A stretch of 51,896 nucleotides of DNA from JBHPGW01 sp042569785 (GCA_042569785.1 JBHPGW010000011.1:1-51896), one strand, 5' to 3'; shown: positions 40,760 through 50,873, counted from the first letter of the stretch. A program made the numbers and translations. Notes: a model not told the origin generated them from the letters alone.

Positions 40760-43105
40760 ATGAAACGGTTAAATTTAACATTTTCGCTGTGTATAGCTGT
40801 GTTTTTGGCTTTGACTGCGGCCAGCGCAAGCGGTGGTGTTACGATAATCGTGAATCCCGGGCCTTTCGACGGTATCGAAGAAGCCGCTAAGGCTGAAAAG
40901 TCGGTTGATTTTTGGGATGGAGATCTGTCAGATGACAGGGGCTGTACAGAGAGTTTTGCCGCTTTGGAATTAAAACATTTTCTGGCAAAATGTACCGGGC
41001 TTTCGCAATCACAGATCGTTTTAAGCAGTACCAGAGACTTGCCGGGTAAAGGCGATGTGTTTATCCTGGGCAGTCGTAAGTCAAATCGGCTTGTCGGACA
41101 ATACAGCAAAGCAGAGGCAGGTAAACTAACGAGCGATGAGTCATTTTGTATATCGGCATTTGAAGATAAAGGCAGGACTGTAACTGTAATCGAGGGCGGC
41201 GATCGCATCGGTACACTTTACGGCGTGTATGGCTATCTTGAAAGATTGGGGATAAGATTTTATGGACTTGGGCAGAAAGACAGTGTTCGCTCAGGAAAAA
41301 TTTTTACCGTAAAAGTTGAGATCTCAGACTTCAGCAGCGGCAAAGAAAAGGTAATTGAAGTTGAAACCGATTATAAGGTACCATCGCACGGAACTGTTTA
41401 TCCTGATAGGCAGATCAAGCTGCCTGTCAGTTTGAACGTGGTTGAGAATCCTTCATTTATTATTAGGGGCTATAGCAACATTTGGGAATACCGTGGTAAC
41501 GAAGAGTTTTTTCTGTGGATGGCGCGAAACCGAATGAATCTATGGGCGATAAAATCGCACCGAATCGCTTTACTGAAAAAACTTGGTATAAAACTCAGTT
41601 GCGGCGGTCATAAGATACTGAACATGTTCTTCGACCCAAATACTGAATATCCTTATAACCACCCTGTCTTCATAGGTGACGAAGATAAGCCCGATGACCC
41701 TTACGGCTCTAATGCCGAATTCGCAGGTGACAGCAATGGTGACGGTAAATTGAGTTATTTCGAGGCGCACCCGGAGTGGTACGGGATGATCAATGGTAAA
41801 AGAAGCGATCATGTCGTATGGGGCCACGGGCATAATTTCTGCACTTCCAACAGTGACGCGGTAAAAGAATTCGCCAATAATATGATTGCCAGCTTAATTG
41901 ACGGCTACTGGCGATATGCCGATATGATCGATCTCTGGCTTTCGGACAACGGAAAGTGGTGCCAGTGCGAAAACTGCAAGACGCTCGGTACTTGTACCGA
42001 CCGTCTTCTTAAACTGGCTAATGACGTAAGTTCTCACATCCAGCAGGCACGTTCTCAGGGACGTTTGAAGAGAAATGTTCAAATCTCCACCTTAGCCTAT
42101 TTGGAGACTATAACAGCTCCAACACGAGCCTTGCAGGAAGATTTTGATTACGACAATGTCTTTGTAACCTTTTTTCCGATCACCCGCTGTTATGTGCATT
42201 CTTTTAATGACCCGGCCTGCAGTGAGATCAATCAGTCGATCGCCAGTGATTATAAGAGTTGGATCGACAGCTATTATAAAGGGGCCTTTTGTATTGGCGA
42301 GTATTATAATGTAAGTTCGATCAAAACGATGCCTGTTGTTTTCACCAGGATCATGGCAGTGGATATCCCGTGGTATCATAAAACCGGCGCACGTCTTTTT
42401 AATTATATGCACACACCAACACGTCTATGGGGTACGTGGACATTGAACCAGTATCTGTTGAGCCGACTTTTATGGGATAAGGATACAGATGTAGATAAAC
42501 TTGTCGATGAATACTTTCGGCGGTATTATCCGACAACAGCAGAACATGCCAGGAAATTTTATCGTCTTTTAGAAACAACTTTGGCTAACATCAAATCTTT
42601 TAAGCACGTGGTCGATATGTCAAAAGACCAAGGCAAAGTTGAACGCTATGCTTTGCGTGCAAGATTAACGGATAGCTCCAAAGAGCTTTTCCCGATGGAG
42701 CATCTGCGTTATGAATCGACACATCGGCAGTTAAATGATGGTCCGGATTTTGTAGAAATGGTCAGCGGTATGCAGCAGGCACGCGCCGAGATTGACGCGG
42801 CTTTGATGCAGTGCGGCGATGAAATCGAAAAACTTCGTCTAATAGAAGACGAACGTCGCTTTACGTATGGAGAGTCGATGGTTTATTTCTATTATCATCT
42901 GGTACGAACAGCGATCTTCGACAGAAACGCAGATGTGGTTTTGGCTCGTAATGAATTTAAACGTGTTGAACAGTTTGCTGAAATACTTCGATCGGTCACT
43001 GATCTCGTTTATGTTGCTTCGGCCCATGCAAATGCAAGAAATGGTTTTGAGGCGACCCAGGCGATAGAGGCTTATGAGTTTTTTAAAGAAAAGTATGACA
43101 ATTAA
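40760..43105 (+). CDS. Secreted DUF4838-domain protein (putative carbohydrate-active)
   Basis: The 781-residue product has a signal peptide (LTFSLCIAVFLALTAASASG) and an N-terminal alpha-glucuronidase-like domain (GTLYGVYGYLERLGIRFYG), then a TIM-barrel-like DUF4838 region with HGHNFCTSNSDA, LWLSDNGKWCQCENC and the following GTCTDRLLKLANDVS. A calcium-loop-like DSNGDGKLSYFE lies near residue 325. A C-terminal helical part follows. DUF4838 proteins are thought to act on polysaccharides, but no catalytic residues are defined. It stands alone, 253 bp after the divergent barrel gene; a weak TAAAAT at 40730 may be its -10. The Cys cluster could bind a metal. Confidence 0.85.
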   Translation: MKRLNLTFSLCIAVFLALTAASASGGVTIIVNPGPFDGIEEAAKAEKSVDFWDGDLSDDRGCTESFAALELKHFLAKCTGLSQSQIVLSSTRDLPGKGDVFILGSRKSNRLVGQYSKAEAGKLTSDESFCISAFEDKGRTVTVIEGGDRIGTLYGVYGYLERLGIRFYGLGQKDSVRSGKIFTVKVEISDFSSGKEKVIEVETDYKVPSHGTVYPDRQIKLPVSLNVVENPSFIIRGYSNIWEYRGNEEFFLWMARNRMNLWAIKSHRIALLKKLGIKLSCGGHKILNMFFDPNTEYPYNHPVFIGDEDKPDDPYGSNAEFAGDSNGDGKLSYFEAHPEWYGMINGKRSDHVVWGHGHNFCTSNSDAVKEFANNMIASLIDGYWRYADMIDLWLSDNGKWCQCENCKTLGTCTDRLLKLANDVSSHIQQARSQGRLKRNVQISTLAYLETITAPTRALQEDFDYDNVFVTFFPITRCYVHSFNDPACSEINQSIASDYKSWIDSYYKGAFCIGEYYNVSSIKTMPVVFTRIMAVDIPWYHKTGARLFNYMHTPTRLWGTWTLNQYLLSRLLWDKDTDVDKLVDEYFRRYYPTTAEHARKFYRLLETTLANIKSFKHVVDMSKDQGKVERYALRARLTDSSKELFPMEHLRYESTHRQLNDGPDFVEMVSGMQQARAEIDAALMQCGDEIEKLRLIEDERRFTYGESMVYFYYHLVRTAIFDRNADVVLARNEFKRVEQFAEILRSVTDLVYVASAHANARNGFEATQAIEAYEFFKEKYDN

Positions 43106-43124
43106 CAGGATATAGGGAACAGAG

Positions 43125-43421
43125 ATGGAAACTCTTAAATTATTACGGGATTATTTTCCGACGGCGGTTTATACCGGCAAATGCATGGTCTTTATAAGCG
43201 AGGACTGGCGGGTTGAGCTTACCGAGCATAAGGACAATGATTTTAGCCAAAGCGGTGAACAGGCCTCTATTATAAGGGTGAGAATATTTAAGAAAGCGTT
43301 GAACGGTGAATTTGTGCCTGGCCATTATGAGGATTTTCAACTGCCTTCTTTGGGCGAACTTGCCGAGCAGATCGAAAAATATGTCCAGATGGCGCTGGGC
43401 GAAAACCTCAGGGAAGTTTGA
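43125..43421 (+). CDS. Hypothetical small protein
   Basis: The 98-residue acidic protein (METLKLLRDYFPTAVYTGKC start) shows mixed alpha/beta patterns with VELTEHKDNDF and a C-terminal amphipathic helix (GELAEQIEKYVQMALGEN). The family is not recognised and there is no signal peptide. AGGAT and GGGAAC precede ATG 43125, and the DUF167 gene begins five bases after its stop, so it is translated in the same run. The order suggests a cytoplasmic helper of unknown function. Confidence 0.65.
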   Translation: METLKLLRDYFPTAVYTGKCMVFISEDWRVELTEHKDNDFSQSGEQASIIRVRIFKKALNGEFVPGHYEDFQLPSLGELAEQIEKYVQMALGENLREV

Positions 43422-43425
43422 TAAA

Positions 43426-43722
43426 ATGGCAGCATTGGAGATTACGGAAGTTGAAGGCGGGGTTGTTTTTGGCGCCAAGATCGTTCCCGGCAGTAGTAAA
43501 ACAGTTATTGCTGGAACGCTTGACGGGAGGCTGAAAGTTAAGGTTGCGGCGGCACCGGAAAAGGGGAAAGCTAACGATTGTTTAGTCGGTTTTTTAAGCA
43601 AACGATTGGGAGTGAAAAAAAACGCGATCGAAATTGTAGCCGGCAAAACCAGGCCTATTAAACAGATACTGGTTTCGGGGGTATCTCGCGAAACAGTTTT
43701 GAGCAGGTTATTTGGCCAATGA
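43426..43722 (+). CDS. DUF167 (YggU-type) protein
   Basis: The 98-residue product matches the YggU/DUF167 family: VPGSSKTVIAGTLDGRLKVKVAAAPEKGKANDCLVGFLSKRLGV, then IEIVAGKTRPIKQILVSG. The family is widespread in bacteria and archaea with no agreed function. The ATG 43426 is used in place of the longer frame from 43306 because it begins the family region. It overlaps the MATE gene by the ATGA, so coupling is likely. Confidence 0.88.
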   Translation: MAALEITEVEGGVVFGAKIVPGSSKTVIAGTLDGRLKVKVAAAPEKGKANDCLVGFLSKRLGVKKNAIEIVAGKTRPIKQILVSGVSRETVLSRLFGQ

Positions 43723-45143
43723 CGGATAAAACAACATTACTATCATCGCAGACCGAGGATGTGACATCGTTAGGGTATATGCTGAGGCTCTCGGCGCCTA
43801 TGATCGTTACTAATATTTCGTTTACGATCATGCAGTTCGTCGACAGGTTTATGGTTTCCAGGCTTGGGACAGAAGCCCTTGCTGCGATCTTACCTGCGGG
43901 TATCTTGAGTTTTGTGCCGGCAAGTTTTGCTATCGGGTTGATGACGAGCGTTAATACATTTGTCAGTCAGAGCCTGGGCAGAGGTAACAAAAAAGACTGC
44001 TCGAATTACTGCTGGCAGGTGATCTATATGGGGCTGGCGTATTTTTCGGTTACGTTTTTGATCCTATGGCCCAATGCGGGGTTTATATTCAGGATGTTAG
44101 GACACGAGCGCGCGATCGTTGCGATGGAAGTTGTCTATCTTCGTATTATGCTATATGCGCAGTTTTTGGCGGTTTTTATATGGGCGAGCAGTCAGTTTTT
44201 CATGGGTATCCATCGGCCTATAATTACGATGTACGCGGCGATAGTCAGCCAGGCGGTCAATATCGGCGCCAACTATATATTGATCTTCGGCAAGTTTGGT
44301 TTTCCGGCGATGGGAATAGCTGGTGCAGGCTGGGGAACATTTATCGGTATAGCTATGGGCGCTTCGATCCGAATGTTTATGTTCTTAAACGGCGAGGTGA
44401 ACGCGACGTATAAATGCAGGCAGAGTTTGAACATTGACTTTAAAAAGATGGCTGACCTTGTCAAGGTTGGGTTTCCCGCAGGCTTCGGGTTCATGGTCAA
44501 CGTCGCTGTTATGGGGATGATACTGTTCGGGCTGGTGAGCAGATTCGGTAACGAGTCATTGGCGGCGACCAGTGCGGTATTTTCGTGCATAAATGTTTCT
44601 GTGATGCCGGTGGTCGGTATTGGGACAGCATTGACGGCGGCGGTAGGCAAATCAATTGGTATGGGCAGAAAGGACCTTGCGGCTAAACAAGCCAGTCTCT
44701 GCCTTAAGATCGCACTGGTATATATGGGACTGATCGGGATATGCTTTTTTGTTTTCAGAAATTCCATCATGGGTTTCTGGTCCGGCGACGCTAAAGTTAT
44801 AGAAGCAGGCGTTAACATTCTGATCTGCGCAGCTATATTCCAGGTCTTTGACGCAACGGCAATCACTTACAGCGGAGCTTTGCGAGGGGCTGGTGATACC
44901 GTTTGGCTGGCGATTATTTCCAGTGTCAGCTCGGTATTTATATTAGGTGTGGGCGGAATAATATTAGTAACATATTTCCCGCAACTTGGTTCGTTAGGAC
45001 CATGGGTCGCTTTGACGGTCAATATAGTAGCGATAGGACTTGCCAACCGCTGGCGGTTCAAGAGTAACAGGTGGATGGAAATAGATTTGTTTAAACGCCG
45101 AGGAGCTCCGGTGCCTGTGGAAGTAGAGGCAGTTACCGAATGA
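43719..45143 (+). CDS. MATE-family efflux transporter
   Basis: The 474-residue protein is a multidrug and toxin extrusion (NorM-type) transporter with about twelve helices, including the N-terminal LRLSAPMIVTNISFTIMQFVDRFMVSRLGT and the repeat half LVKVGFPAGFGFMVNVAV. Typical GDT..A and ADRF-like sites are seen. Members export cationic compounds by Na+ or H+ exchange; the substrate is not readable. It is the last of the four-gene run that begins at 40760, coupled to DUF167 by ATGA. ATG 43719 is the start. Confidence 0.85.
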   Translation: MTDKTTLLSSQTEDVTSLGYMLRLSAPMIVTNISFTIMQFVDRFMVSRLGTEALAAILPAGILSFVPASFAIGLMTSVNTFVSQSLGRGNKKDCSNYCWQVIYMGLAYFSVTFLILWPNAGFIFRMLGHERAIVAMEVVYLRIMLYAQFLAVFIWASSQFFMGIHRPIITMYAAIVSQAVNIGANYILIFGKFGFPAMGIAGAGWGTFIGIAMGASIRMFMFLNGEVNATYKCRQSLNIDFKKMADLVKVGFPAGFGFMVNVAVMGMILFGLVSRFGNESLAATSAVFSCINVSVMPVVGIGTALTAAVGKSIGMGRKDLAAKQASLCLKIALVYMGLIGICFFVFRNSIMGFWSGDAKVIEAGVNILICAAIFQVFDATAITYSGALRGAGDTVWLAIISSVSSVFILGVGGIILVTYFPQLGSLGPWVALTVNIVAIGLANRWRFKSNRWMEIDLFKRRGAPVPVEVEAVTE

Positions 45144-45234
45144 ACCTTTATGGGCAGATAGGCGTAGATTTACTCAGGACAATTTTGTATAATCTCAATA
45201 TACTTAATTAGGCTTGGTTGAAAGATTTGATTTG

Positions 45235-46839
45235 ATGATATCGCGAACAGGAAAATTGGTTTTTTTGGTTCTTTTGGCATGTGTCAATCTCAGCATAGGC
45301 AAACCCCTGGCTAATGAGAATAAGAGCGGGCTTTACGCCAGGTCGATAGAATATATTCTGAAATTAGATGACGATGAGATCGATCTTGCCAAAGCGGTTC
45401 TGATCATTTCGCAGCAGTGGAACGATGACGTTGATATCGGCAAATACACCGACCGGCTCGACGATATGGCTTTTGAGATCCAGGAACGTCTGCGAAAGCG
45501 TAAGCTCAAGGCTAACTATAAAGCCATACCGGTAATAAACGAATATTTGTTTAAGGAGTTGGGGTTCAAAGCTGTCAAGGAAGCGATCGATCCGCAGGAT
45601 CTTTTTCTTCATTCGGTGCTGGATAGAAAGCAGGGGTACTGCCTTAGTCTTTCGGTTCTTTATCTTTCGATCGGTGAACGCCTGGGGATGAAGCTGTACG
45701 GAGTTGTGGTTCCGGGGCACTTTTTTGTTCGATACGATGACGGCCGCACACGTTTCAATATCGAAACTACCGGCAATGGAGGCACTGGCACGGACGAGCA
45801 TTATATCGAAAAGTTCGAGGTGCCGCAGGGCGATGACTACAGCGTTTATATGGAAAACCTGGACAAGAGACAGACACTTGCGTGCTTTTTCAATAACCTC
45901 GGCAATACGTACAGTGACTGCGGCGAACTGGACTCGGCATTGACAGCACTTGAGAGGGCGGTTGAAATAAATCCGTCCCTGGCTGAATCACGGGTGAACC
46001 TTGGAAATATCTATCTGCAAAAAGAATGGGTCAAGGACGCGATAGACCAATACCGGATAGCTTTGAGGATCAAGCCTAACGACCCGAAGGCGCATAACAA
46101 TCTTGGAAATGCTTATCTTCAATACGAATGGCTCAACGAAGCGATCGACGAATACAAAAAGTCGATCAAGCTGGACCCTAAGTTTGTAGATGCCTACAAG
46201 AATCTTGCGATCGCTTATTCCAAGAACCGGATGTACTCGGATGCACGCAGAATTTTGGAACGAGTACTGCCCCTGGACAGCAAGGACAGTGACTGCTATA
46301 AACAACTCGGCGATATTGATCGTGAACTGGGCAATTATGACCAAGCGATATCCAATTACAAAAAATCGCTGAGACTCGACCGGAATCTGGCTGAATCTCA
46401 TTTTGGTATCGCGATGTGTTATTACGGGACCGAGCGGATCGATAAGGCGATCCAAGAGTATAAAAAGGCCCTGGATATCGAACCTGATATGACCGCTGCG
46501 ATGATGAATTTAGGGAACATTTATTTCTCCAGAAAAAAATACGACGATGCTATCGAATACTATAAAAAAGCGAATAGGGTCCGTCCCGAGGACAATACCG
46601 TCCGCTATAACCTTGGGGCGGCGTATTGCAATAACGGCAACTATGAAAAAGCTGTCATCGAACATTTAAAGGTTATAGAGGCGGATCCCGAAATGGGTGC
46701 GGCTCATTACAGTCTTTCGCTTGCCTTTTATCATCTGAAAAAATACGAGCGGGCGGCCGAACATATCCAAACAGCCAAAGAACTCGGCGAAGTGATAGAC
46801 GAGGACCTGTACAAAGCGATCAAAAAAAAGGTGCGATAG
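45235..46839 (+). CDS. Exported transglutaminase-like / TPR protein
   Basis: The 534-residue product has a signal peptide (MISRTGKLVFLVLLACVNLS), a SirB1-like transglutaminase-core domain (about 30-205) with Cys and His in KQGYCLSLSVLY (C136) and VVPGHFFVRY (H162), and FNIETT after, then about nine TPR repeats (about 215-525) of the type AIDEYKKSIKLDPKFVDAYKNL. The first part may be a peptidase or structural relic; the repeats bind partners. ATG 45235 is preferred over TTG 45214. A good TATAAT (45188-45193) has no strong -35. The gene is 47 bp before an FG-GAP protein, with which it may be an export-linked pair. Confidence 0.8.
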   Translation: MISRTGKLVFLVLLACVNLSIGKPLANENKSGLYARSIEYILKLDDDEIDLAKAVLIISQQWNDDVDIGKYTDRLDDMAFEIQERLRKRKLKANYKAIPVINEYLFKELGFKAVKEAIDPQDLFLHSVLDRKQGYCLSLSVLYLSIGERLGMKLYGVVVPGHFFVRYDDGRTRFNIETTGNGGTGTDEHYIEKFEVPQGDDYSVYMENLDKRQTLACFFNNLGNTYSDCGELDSALTALERAVEINPSLAESRVNLGNIYLQKEWVKDAIDQYRIALRIKPNDPKAHNNLGNAYLQYEWLNEAIDEYKKSIKLDPKFVDAYKNLAIAYSKNRMYSDARRILERVLPLDSKDSDCYKQLGDIDRELGNYDQAISNYKKSLRLDRNLAESHFGIAMCYYGTERIDKAIQEYKKALDIEPDMTAAMMNLGNIYFSRKKYDDAIEYYKKANRVRPEDNTVRYNLGAAYCNNGNYEKAVIEHLKVIEADPEMGAAHYSLSLAFYHLKKYERAAEHIQTAKELGEVIDEDLYKAIKKKVR

Positions 46840-46886
46840 ATTTTTAGCATATAAACGACGGGTAAAATTATCTGGAGGATATTTTT

Positions 46887-49247
46887 GTGCGATTAATTGG
46901 GATTGTAACAGGGATCGTTATTGTATCGAACTTTTTTGGTGCTGTGGTTTTTGCTGATGAGTCTGCTGACTTGTCGGCGTATTACGGCTTTAAAGAGATG
47001 GAGATAATCAAGCTGAACTGGGGGATAGGCGGTTTGAGATTTGCCGACTTTAACGGTGACGGTCGAAACGATATCGCTGTCACTAATAACGCAAAATCAA
47101 AAATAGAACTTCTCGTACAGAAAGAAGCGATATCACCAGGCGAAAAAAAGGTTGTCGTTGACGCCGAAGACGAAGATATAAACGCACTCAATCCGCCAAG
47201 CCGATTTGAAAGACAAAGTGTGGCTATTTCGCAAAAAGTTTACAGCTTTGTCTGCGGTGACCTGAACTCGGATAAAATGCCCGACCTGGCGTATTATGGT
47301 GAACCCAAAGGGTTGTACGTGATATTGCAAAAAGAGCGAGAGGGTAAGTCGGAAAAGCTAAGCTGGCGAACAAGGAAAAAGATCAAGATCGACGACGGAC
47401 TTTTAACGCCTAATATGCTGGCATGTGCCGATCTGAATAATGACGGCAGGGACGATCTGGCACTGGCGGGTCGTGACGCGATCTACGTCATATACCAGAA
47501 GGACTCGGCACTGGCCGAGCCTGTGAAATATCCTACGACCGCGATGACTCGAGCTGTCGAGGTAGGCGATCTTAACGGTGACAATATCAATGATCTTATT
47601 CTTGTAACCAATGACAGCGAAAAGCCATTGAGTGTGAGGTTCGGGCTCAAGAGCGGCCAACTGGGCCCGCAGCAGAAGTTTTTTATCGAAAGCCCATGGT
47701 CACTGAAACTGGAAAACATAGACGATTCTCCCGGCGATGAAGTGTTAATAGTTGACGCCAGGAGCGGGCGACTCATCTGTTACAAATATGAAGACGAAAA
47801 CCGCACCGATCTGGATTGGCCTATGTTGTTCTACCCGCTCGAATCCGGTCAAGGCAGTACCAAACGAGATCTTGCCGCTGCTGATATCGATGGTGACGGG
47901 CGGATCGATATAACGATAAGCGAGCCCGAAGCAGCTGAGCTTATTTTTTACAGGCAGAGAAAAAAACTGGGCTTAGCTGAGCCTGTAAAGTTCCCGGCAT
48001 TTGCCGATACGGTAACACTTTCAGCAGCGGATATTGACAGAGATGGAAAGGCGGAAGTTGTTTCTTTGAGTATTAAGGAGAAGGTGATCGGTGTCAGCAG
48101 GTACCAGGACGACAGACTTTCGTTCCCGGAACCTTTGGATATTATCGGTGAGCCGGCAGCAATGGAGCTTGGGGATATGGATATCAATGGAAAAACCGAC
48201 TGTGTTTATATATCCAGTGCCAATGATGTATGGTCGCTTAGAGTTATTTATGACGTGGGCTTTTCAGGCGAAGGCAAAACCGATACCCATCTGACTAAAC
48301 TTGACAAGCTAAACGCCAATCCTGACGGCTTAAAAATACTTGACGTCGATCAGGACGGTTTAGACGACGTTTTGATTTTTGTTAAATACGAATCTCCGAT
48401 CCTGGTCCGCCAAACGGGCCGAGGCGCTTTTGAAGTCATCGATTCGCCCAGGGCCCAGGCAAGTCTTATCAAAGACGCGAGCGTATCTTCAATAACTTCA
48501 GCGAACGTGGACGGCAGGAAAGGCGAAGAAATGTTGTTGGCACAGAAAAATTTCGCCAGGAGTCTGGTTTTTGATAAGGGCCGGAACTGGAAAGTCATCG
48601 ATCAATATAACGCCAAGAGTACAGAGAACATAATATCAGCGGTAGCGGCTTTTCAACTCGACAAGGCTGACGCTAAGAAAGGCCCTGCTATCGTACTGCT
48701 CGATGGTAGAAAAGGTCAGCTTCAGATACTAAAACCAGGCGATGATAATACGTATCGGTTTGAAAAACAGCTCGACGTAGGCAAATGGAATAACGCTAAA
48801 AACCTCAAGTGCCTGCAGGGCCGATTTACAGGTTCAAAACAAAATAGTATTCTGTTATTCGACAGTGAAAAGTTCGCTCTGATAATACCGCCTGGCAAAA
48901 GCAAGTTTGCCAAGCAACTCGAACAGCAGTTCAGCTATGAGACAAAGATCAAAGACGGCATCTACGCGAACCTGACCGCTGGCGACATTAATTCCGACGG
49001 CAAAAGCGACATTGTCATGGTCGAATATAATCGCAGTCATTTTGAGATACTCGCACTTTCAGAAGAGATCGAACCCTTAGCAGCGATGCGGTGGAAGATA
49101 GTCGAGAAGAAAGCGTATCGCGACTCAAAGAGCGGCAAAACCTCCGTTGAGCCGAGAGAAATAAGTATCGCAGAAGTTACCGGCGACGATAAAAATGACT
49201 TGGTAACAGTCATCCACGACCGAATAATCATCTATCCGCAGGATTAA
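46887..49247 (+). CDS. Exported FG-GAP / VCBS-type repeat protein
   Basis: The 786-residue exported protein starts with a signal peptide (IGIVTGIVIVSNFFGAVVFA) and has repeated calcium-loop and propeller motifs: FADFNGDGRNDIAV, ADLNNDGRDDLALA, GDLNGDNINDLIL, AADIDGDGRIDITI, and later copies. These are FG-GAP/VCBS repeats that form a beta-propeller on the cell surface or in the periplasm. No enzymatic motif is seen. It starts at GTG 46887 with GGAGG eight bases before it. The neighbours with TPRs and duplicated domains suggest a small surface complex, which is inference. Confidence 0.8.
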   Translation: MRLIGIVTGIVIVSNFFGAVVFADESADLSAYYGFKEMEIIKLNWGIGGLRFADFNGDGRNDIAVTNNAKSKIELLVQKEAISPGEKKVVVDAEDEDINALNPPSRFERQSVAISQKVYSFVCGDLNSDKMPDLAYYGEPKGLYVILQKEREGKSEKLSWRTRKKIKIDDGLLTPNMLACADLNNDGRDDLALAGRDAIYVIYQKDSALAEPVKYPTTAMTRAVEVGDLNGDNINDLILVTNDSEKPLSVRFGLKSGQLGPQQKFFIESPWSLKLENIDDSPGDEVLIVDARSGRLICYKYEDENRTDLDWPMLFYPLESGQGSTKRDLAAADIDGDGRIDITISEPEAAELIFYRQRKKLGLAEPVKFPAFADTVTLSAADIDRDGKAEVVSLSIKEKVIGVSRYQDDRLSFPEPLDIIGEPAAMELGDMDINGKTDCVYISSANDVWSLRVIYDVGFSGEGKTDTHLTKLDKLNANPDGLKILDVDQDGLDDVLIFVKYESPILVRQTGRGAFEVIDSPRAQASLIKDASVSSITSANVDGRKGEEMLLAQKNFARSLVFDKGRNWKVIDQYNAKSTENIISAVAAFQLDKADAKKGPAIVLLDGRKGQLQILKPGDDNTYRFEKQLDVGKWNNAKNLKCLQGRFTGSKQNSILLFDSEKFALIIPPGKSKFAKQLEQQFSYETKIKDGIYANLTAGDINSDGKSDIVMVEYNRSHFEILALSEEIEPLAAMRWKIVEKKAYRDSKSGKTSVEPREISIAEVTGDDKNDLVTVIHDRIIIYPQD

Positions 49248-49271
49248 AACATTAATAGTAAGGAAGCTATA

Positions 49272-50873
49272 ATGCGAAAAATTTCCATTGGAATAGGATT
49301 GGTCCTTTTAATTACAATAACAGTATCCGCTATCAAGGGTTCGCAGCTCAATGAGTTACTCTCCGAGAGCCTGGACACCTATAATCGGTACGAAAAGATT
49401 CGTGACCAGAGACGAGCAGCCTCCAAAGGTCTGAATAAAAGCCCATTGTCCGTTCGTTCAAGAATTGAGTTGCTCGAACAACCTGCCTTTGATGAAGAAC
49501 AGATAGCTAATGCCAAATATGAAAACATTGCGTTTTATCGCAGTCAGATCGCTCAGCTCAACGCCTTTCTTGAGATAGCAAAGATCACCGACCCAAATGA
49601 GCGGGCCAAACTGGCACAAAAGTACGAGAAGGACAGACAAAGATTGCTCGCTGAAGAACTTGCCGCGGGAAAGCCATTTCGCAAGAGGACAGATAACCTA
49701 AAGGATCAGGTAAAGGATAAGCAGGAACTTTTTGAAAAAGCTATAAAGGCCTATTGTCTTTTGCCAAAAGATATATATCCGGATATAGTCAGTAGCTCTG
49801 TAGATGCCGAGTATCATGCAGGCAAACTTACATACAAATGGAAGGACACTCACAACAACAGGGTTATCCTGGCATGGATTTGGTTAAAGGACAAGCCAGT
49901 TGTAAAAGATGATGCCCAGATGCTGAATAGTACCTATTATGTTAGTAGACATAATCCTAATGCGATGGTGGTTTGGGCGGGTAATTTTCGGATTGATTTT
50001 CACGTAGCAAAAACAGACTGGTGGGGAAGAGAGAAAATTGTCCAGTATATCAAAGACCTCATCGACCTGGATGGTTTAGCGAAGATCGATCCTACACGAA
50101 GTGATAATAGTTTAAATGCCCTGACAATGGAAAGTATGGCTTATGCAAAAAAGTACCGTGTTATCAGGAATGAGACCCGGGAAGTGGTCAATCCAATAAG
50201 AGATGAACGTGTGAAGGTTAAAATGTTGAAATCAAGATTAAAAAAGCCACCTGCGGGAACCGAACAGTTGAAGAAAGATCGCGACCTTATCGATAATTTC
50301 ACAAAAGAACTTGAGGCCTGCCAGAAACGTCTTGAGATAGGATTGATAACAGATCCAAATGAACGGGCGGCAATGAAGATGAGGCTCCAGAGCGAAAAGA
50401 AAAAACTCGGCGCTGAAAAGAAAAGAATAATCAGGCCTTATGATGATAAGATCAAAAAACTACGAAGACAGGTTACCGGGAAAGATTCGTTGTTAAACGA
50501 TATGATGAAAGTGTATTTCCTGGATGGCGGAAATGGCTATGAAGGTATCAGTGAAAAAACTACAAAGACAAGGTTTTACCAAGCTGTGATAACGTGCAAT
50601 TGGAAAGACAGCGACGGTAATATATTGTGTACAGCCAGATTGCGTTTGCGTAACAAACCAGTTATACCGGAAGGTGCGCAGATGCTTGATGGTATTTATC
50701 ATGTCAGTAGCGGTGGCGGCGACCAGACTTTTATTAAAGTATGGGCGGGCAATTTTAACGTTTTTTTTAAGGTAAAGAAACAAGAATGGCTGGAAAAAGA
50801 AGGAATTGGTGAAATTCTTAAAAACTTCGTAGACTTACCTGGCCTGGCAAAATTACAGGTCCCAGTCCTGTGA
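49272..50873 (+). CDS. Exported protein with a tandem duplicated domain
   Basis: The 533-residue product begins with a signal peptide (ISIGIGLVLLITITVSAIKG). It is built from two similar halves: residues about 30-275 and 285-533. Each half has a helical coiled-coil-like part with ITDPNERA, then a beta domain: YKWKDTHNNRVILAWIWL and CNWKDSDGNILCTARLRL, LKDKPVVKDDAQML and LRNKPVIPEGAQML, VWAGNFRIDFHVAK and VWAGNFNVFFKVKK, and DLDGLAKI and DLPGLAKL. No family is recognised. The start follows the FG-GAP stop by 24 bp with AAGGA before ATG 49272. Its 3' end overlaps the next convergent gene by 21 bp. Confidence 0.78.
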   Translation: MRKISIGIGLVLLITITVSAIKGSQLNELLSESLDTYNRYEKIRDQRRAASKGLNKSPLSVRSRIELLEQPAFDEEQIANAKYENIAFYRSQIAQLNAFLEIAKITDPNERAKLAQKYEKDRQRLLAEELAAGKPFRKRTDNLKDQVKDKQELFEKAIKAYCLLPKDIYPDIVSSSVDAEYHAGKLTYKWKDTHNNRVILAWIWLKDKPVVKDDAQMLNSTYYVSRHNPNAMVVWAGNFRIDFHVAKTDWWGREKIVQYIKDLIDLDGLAKIDPTRSDNSLNALTMESMAYAKKYRVIRNETREVVNPIRDERVKVKMLKSRLKKPPAGTEQLKKDRDLIDNFTKELEACQKRLEIGLITDPNERAAMKMRLQSEKKKLGAEKKRIIRPYDDKIKKLRRQVTGKDSLLNDMMKVYFLDGGNGYEGISEKTTKTRFYQAVITCNWKDSDGNILCTARLRLRNKPVIPEGAQMLDGIYHVSSGGGDQTFIKVWAGNFNVFFKVKKQEWLEKEGIGEILKNFVDLPGLAKLQVPVL

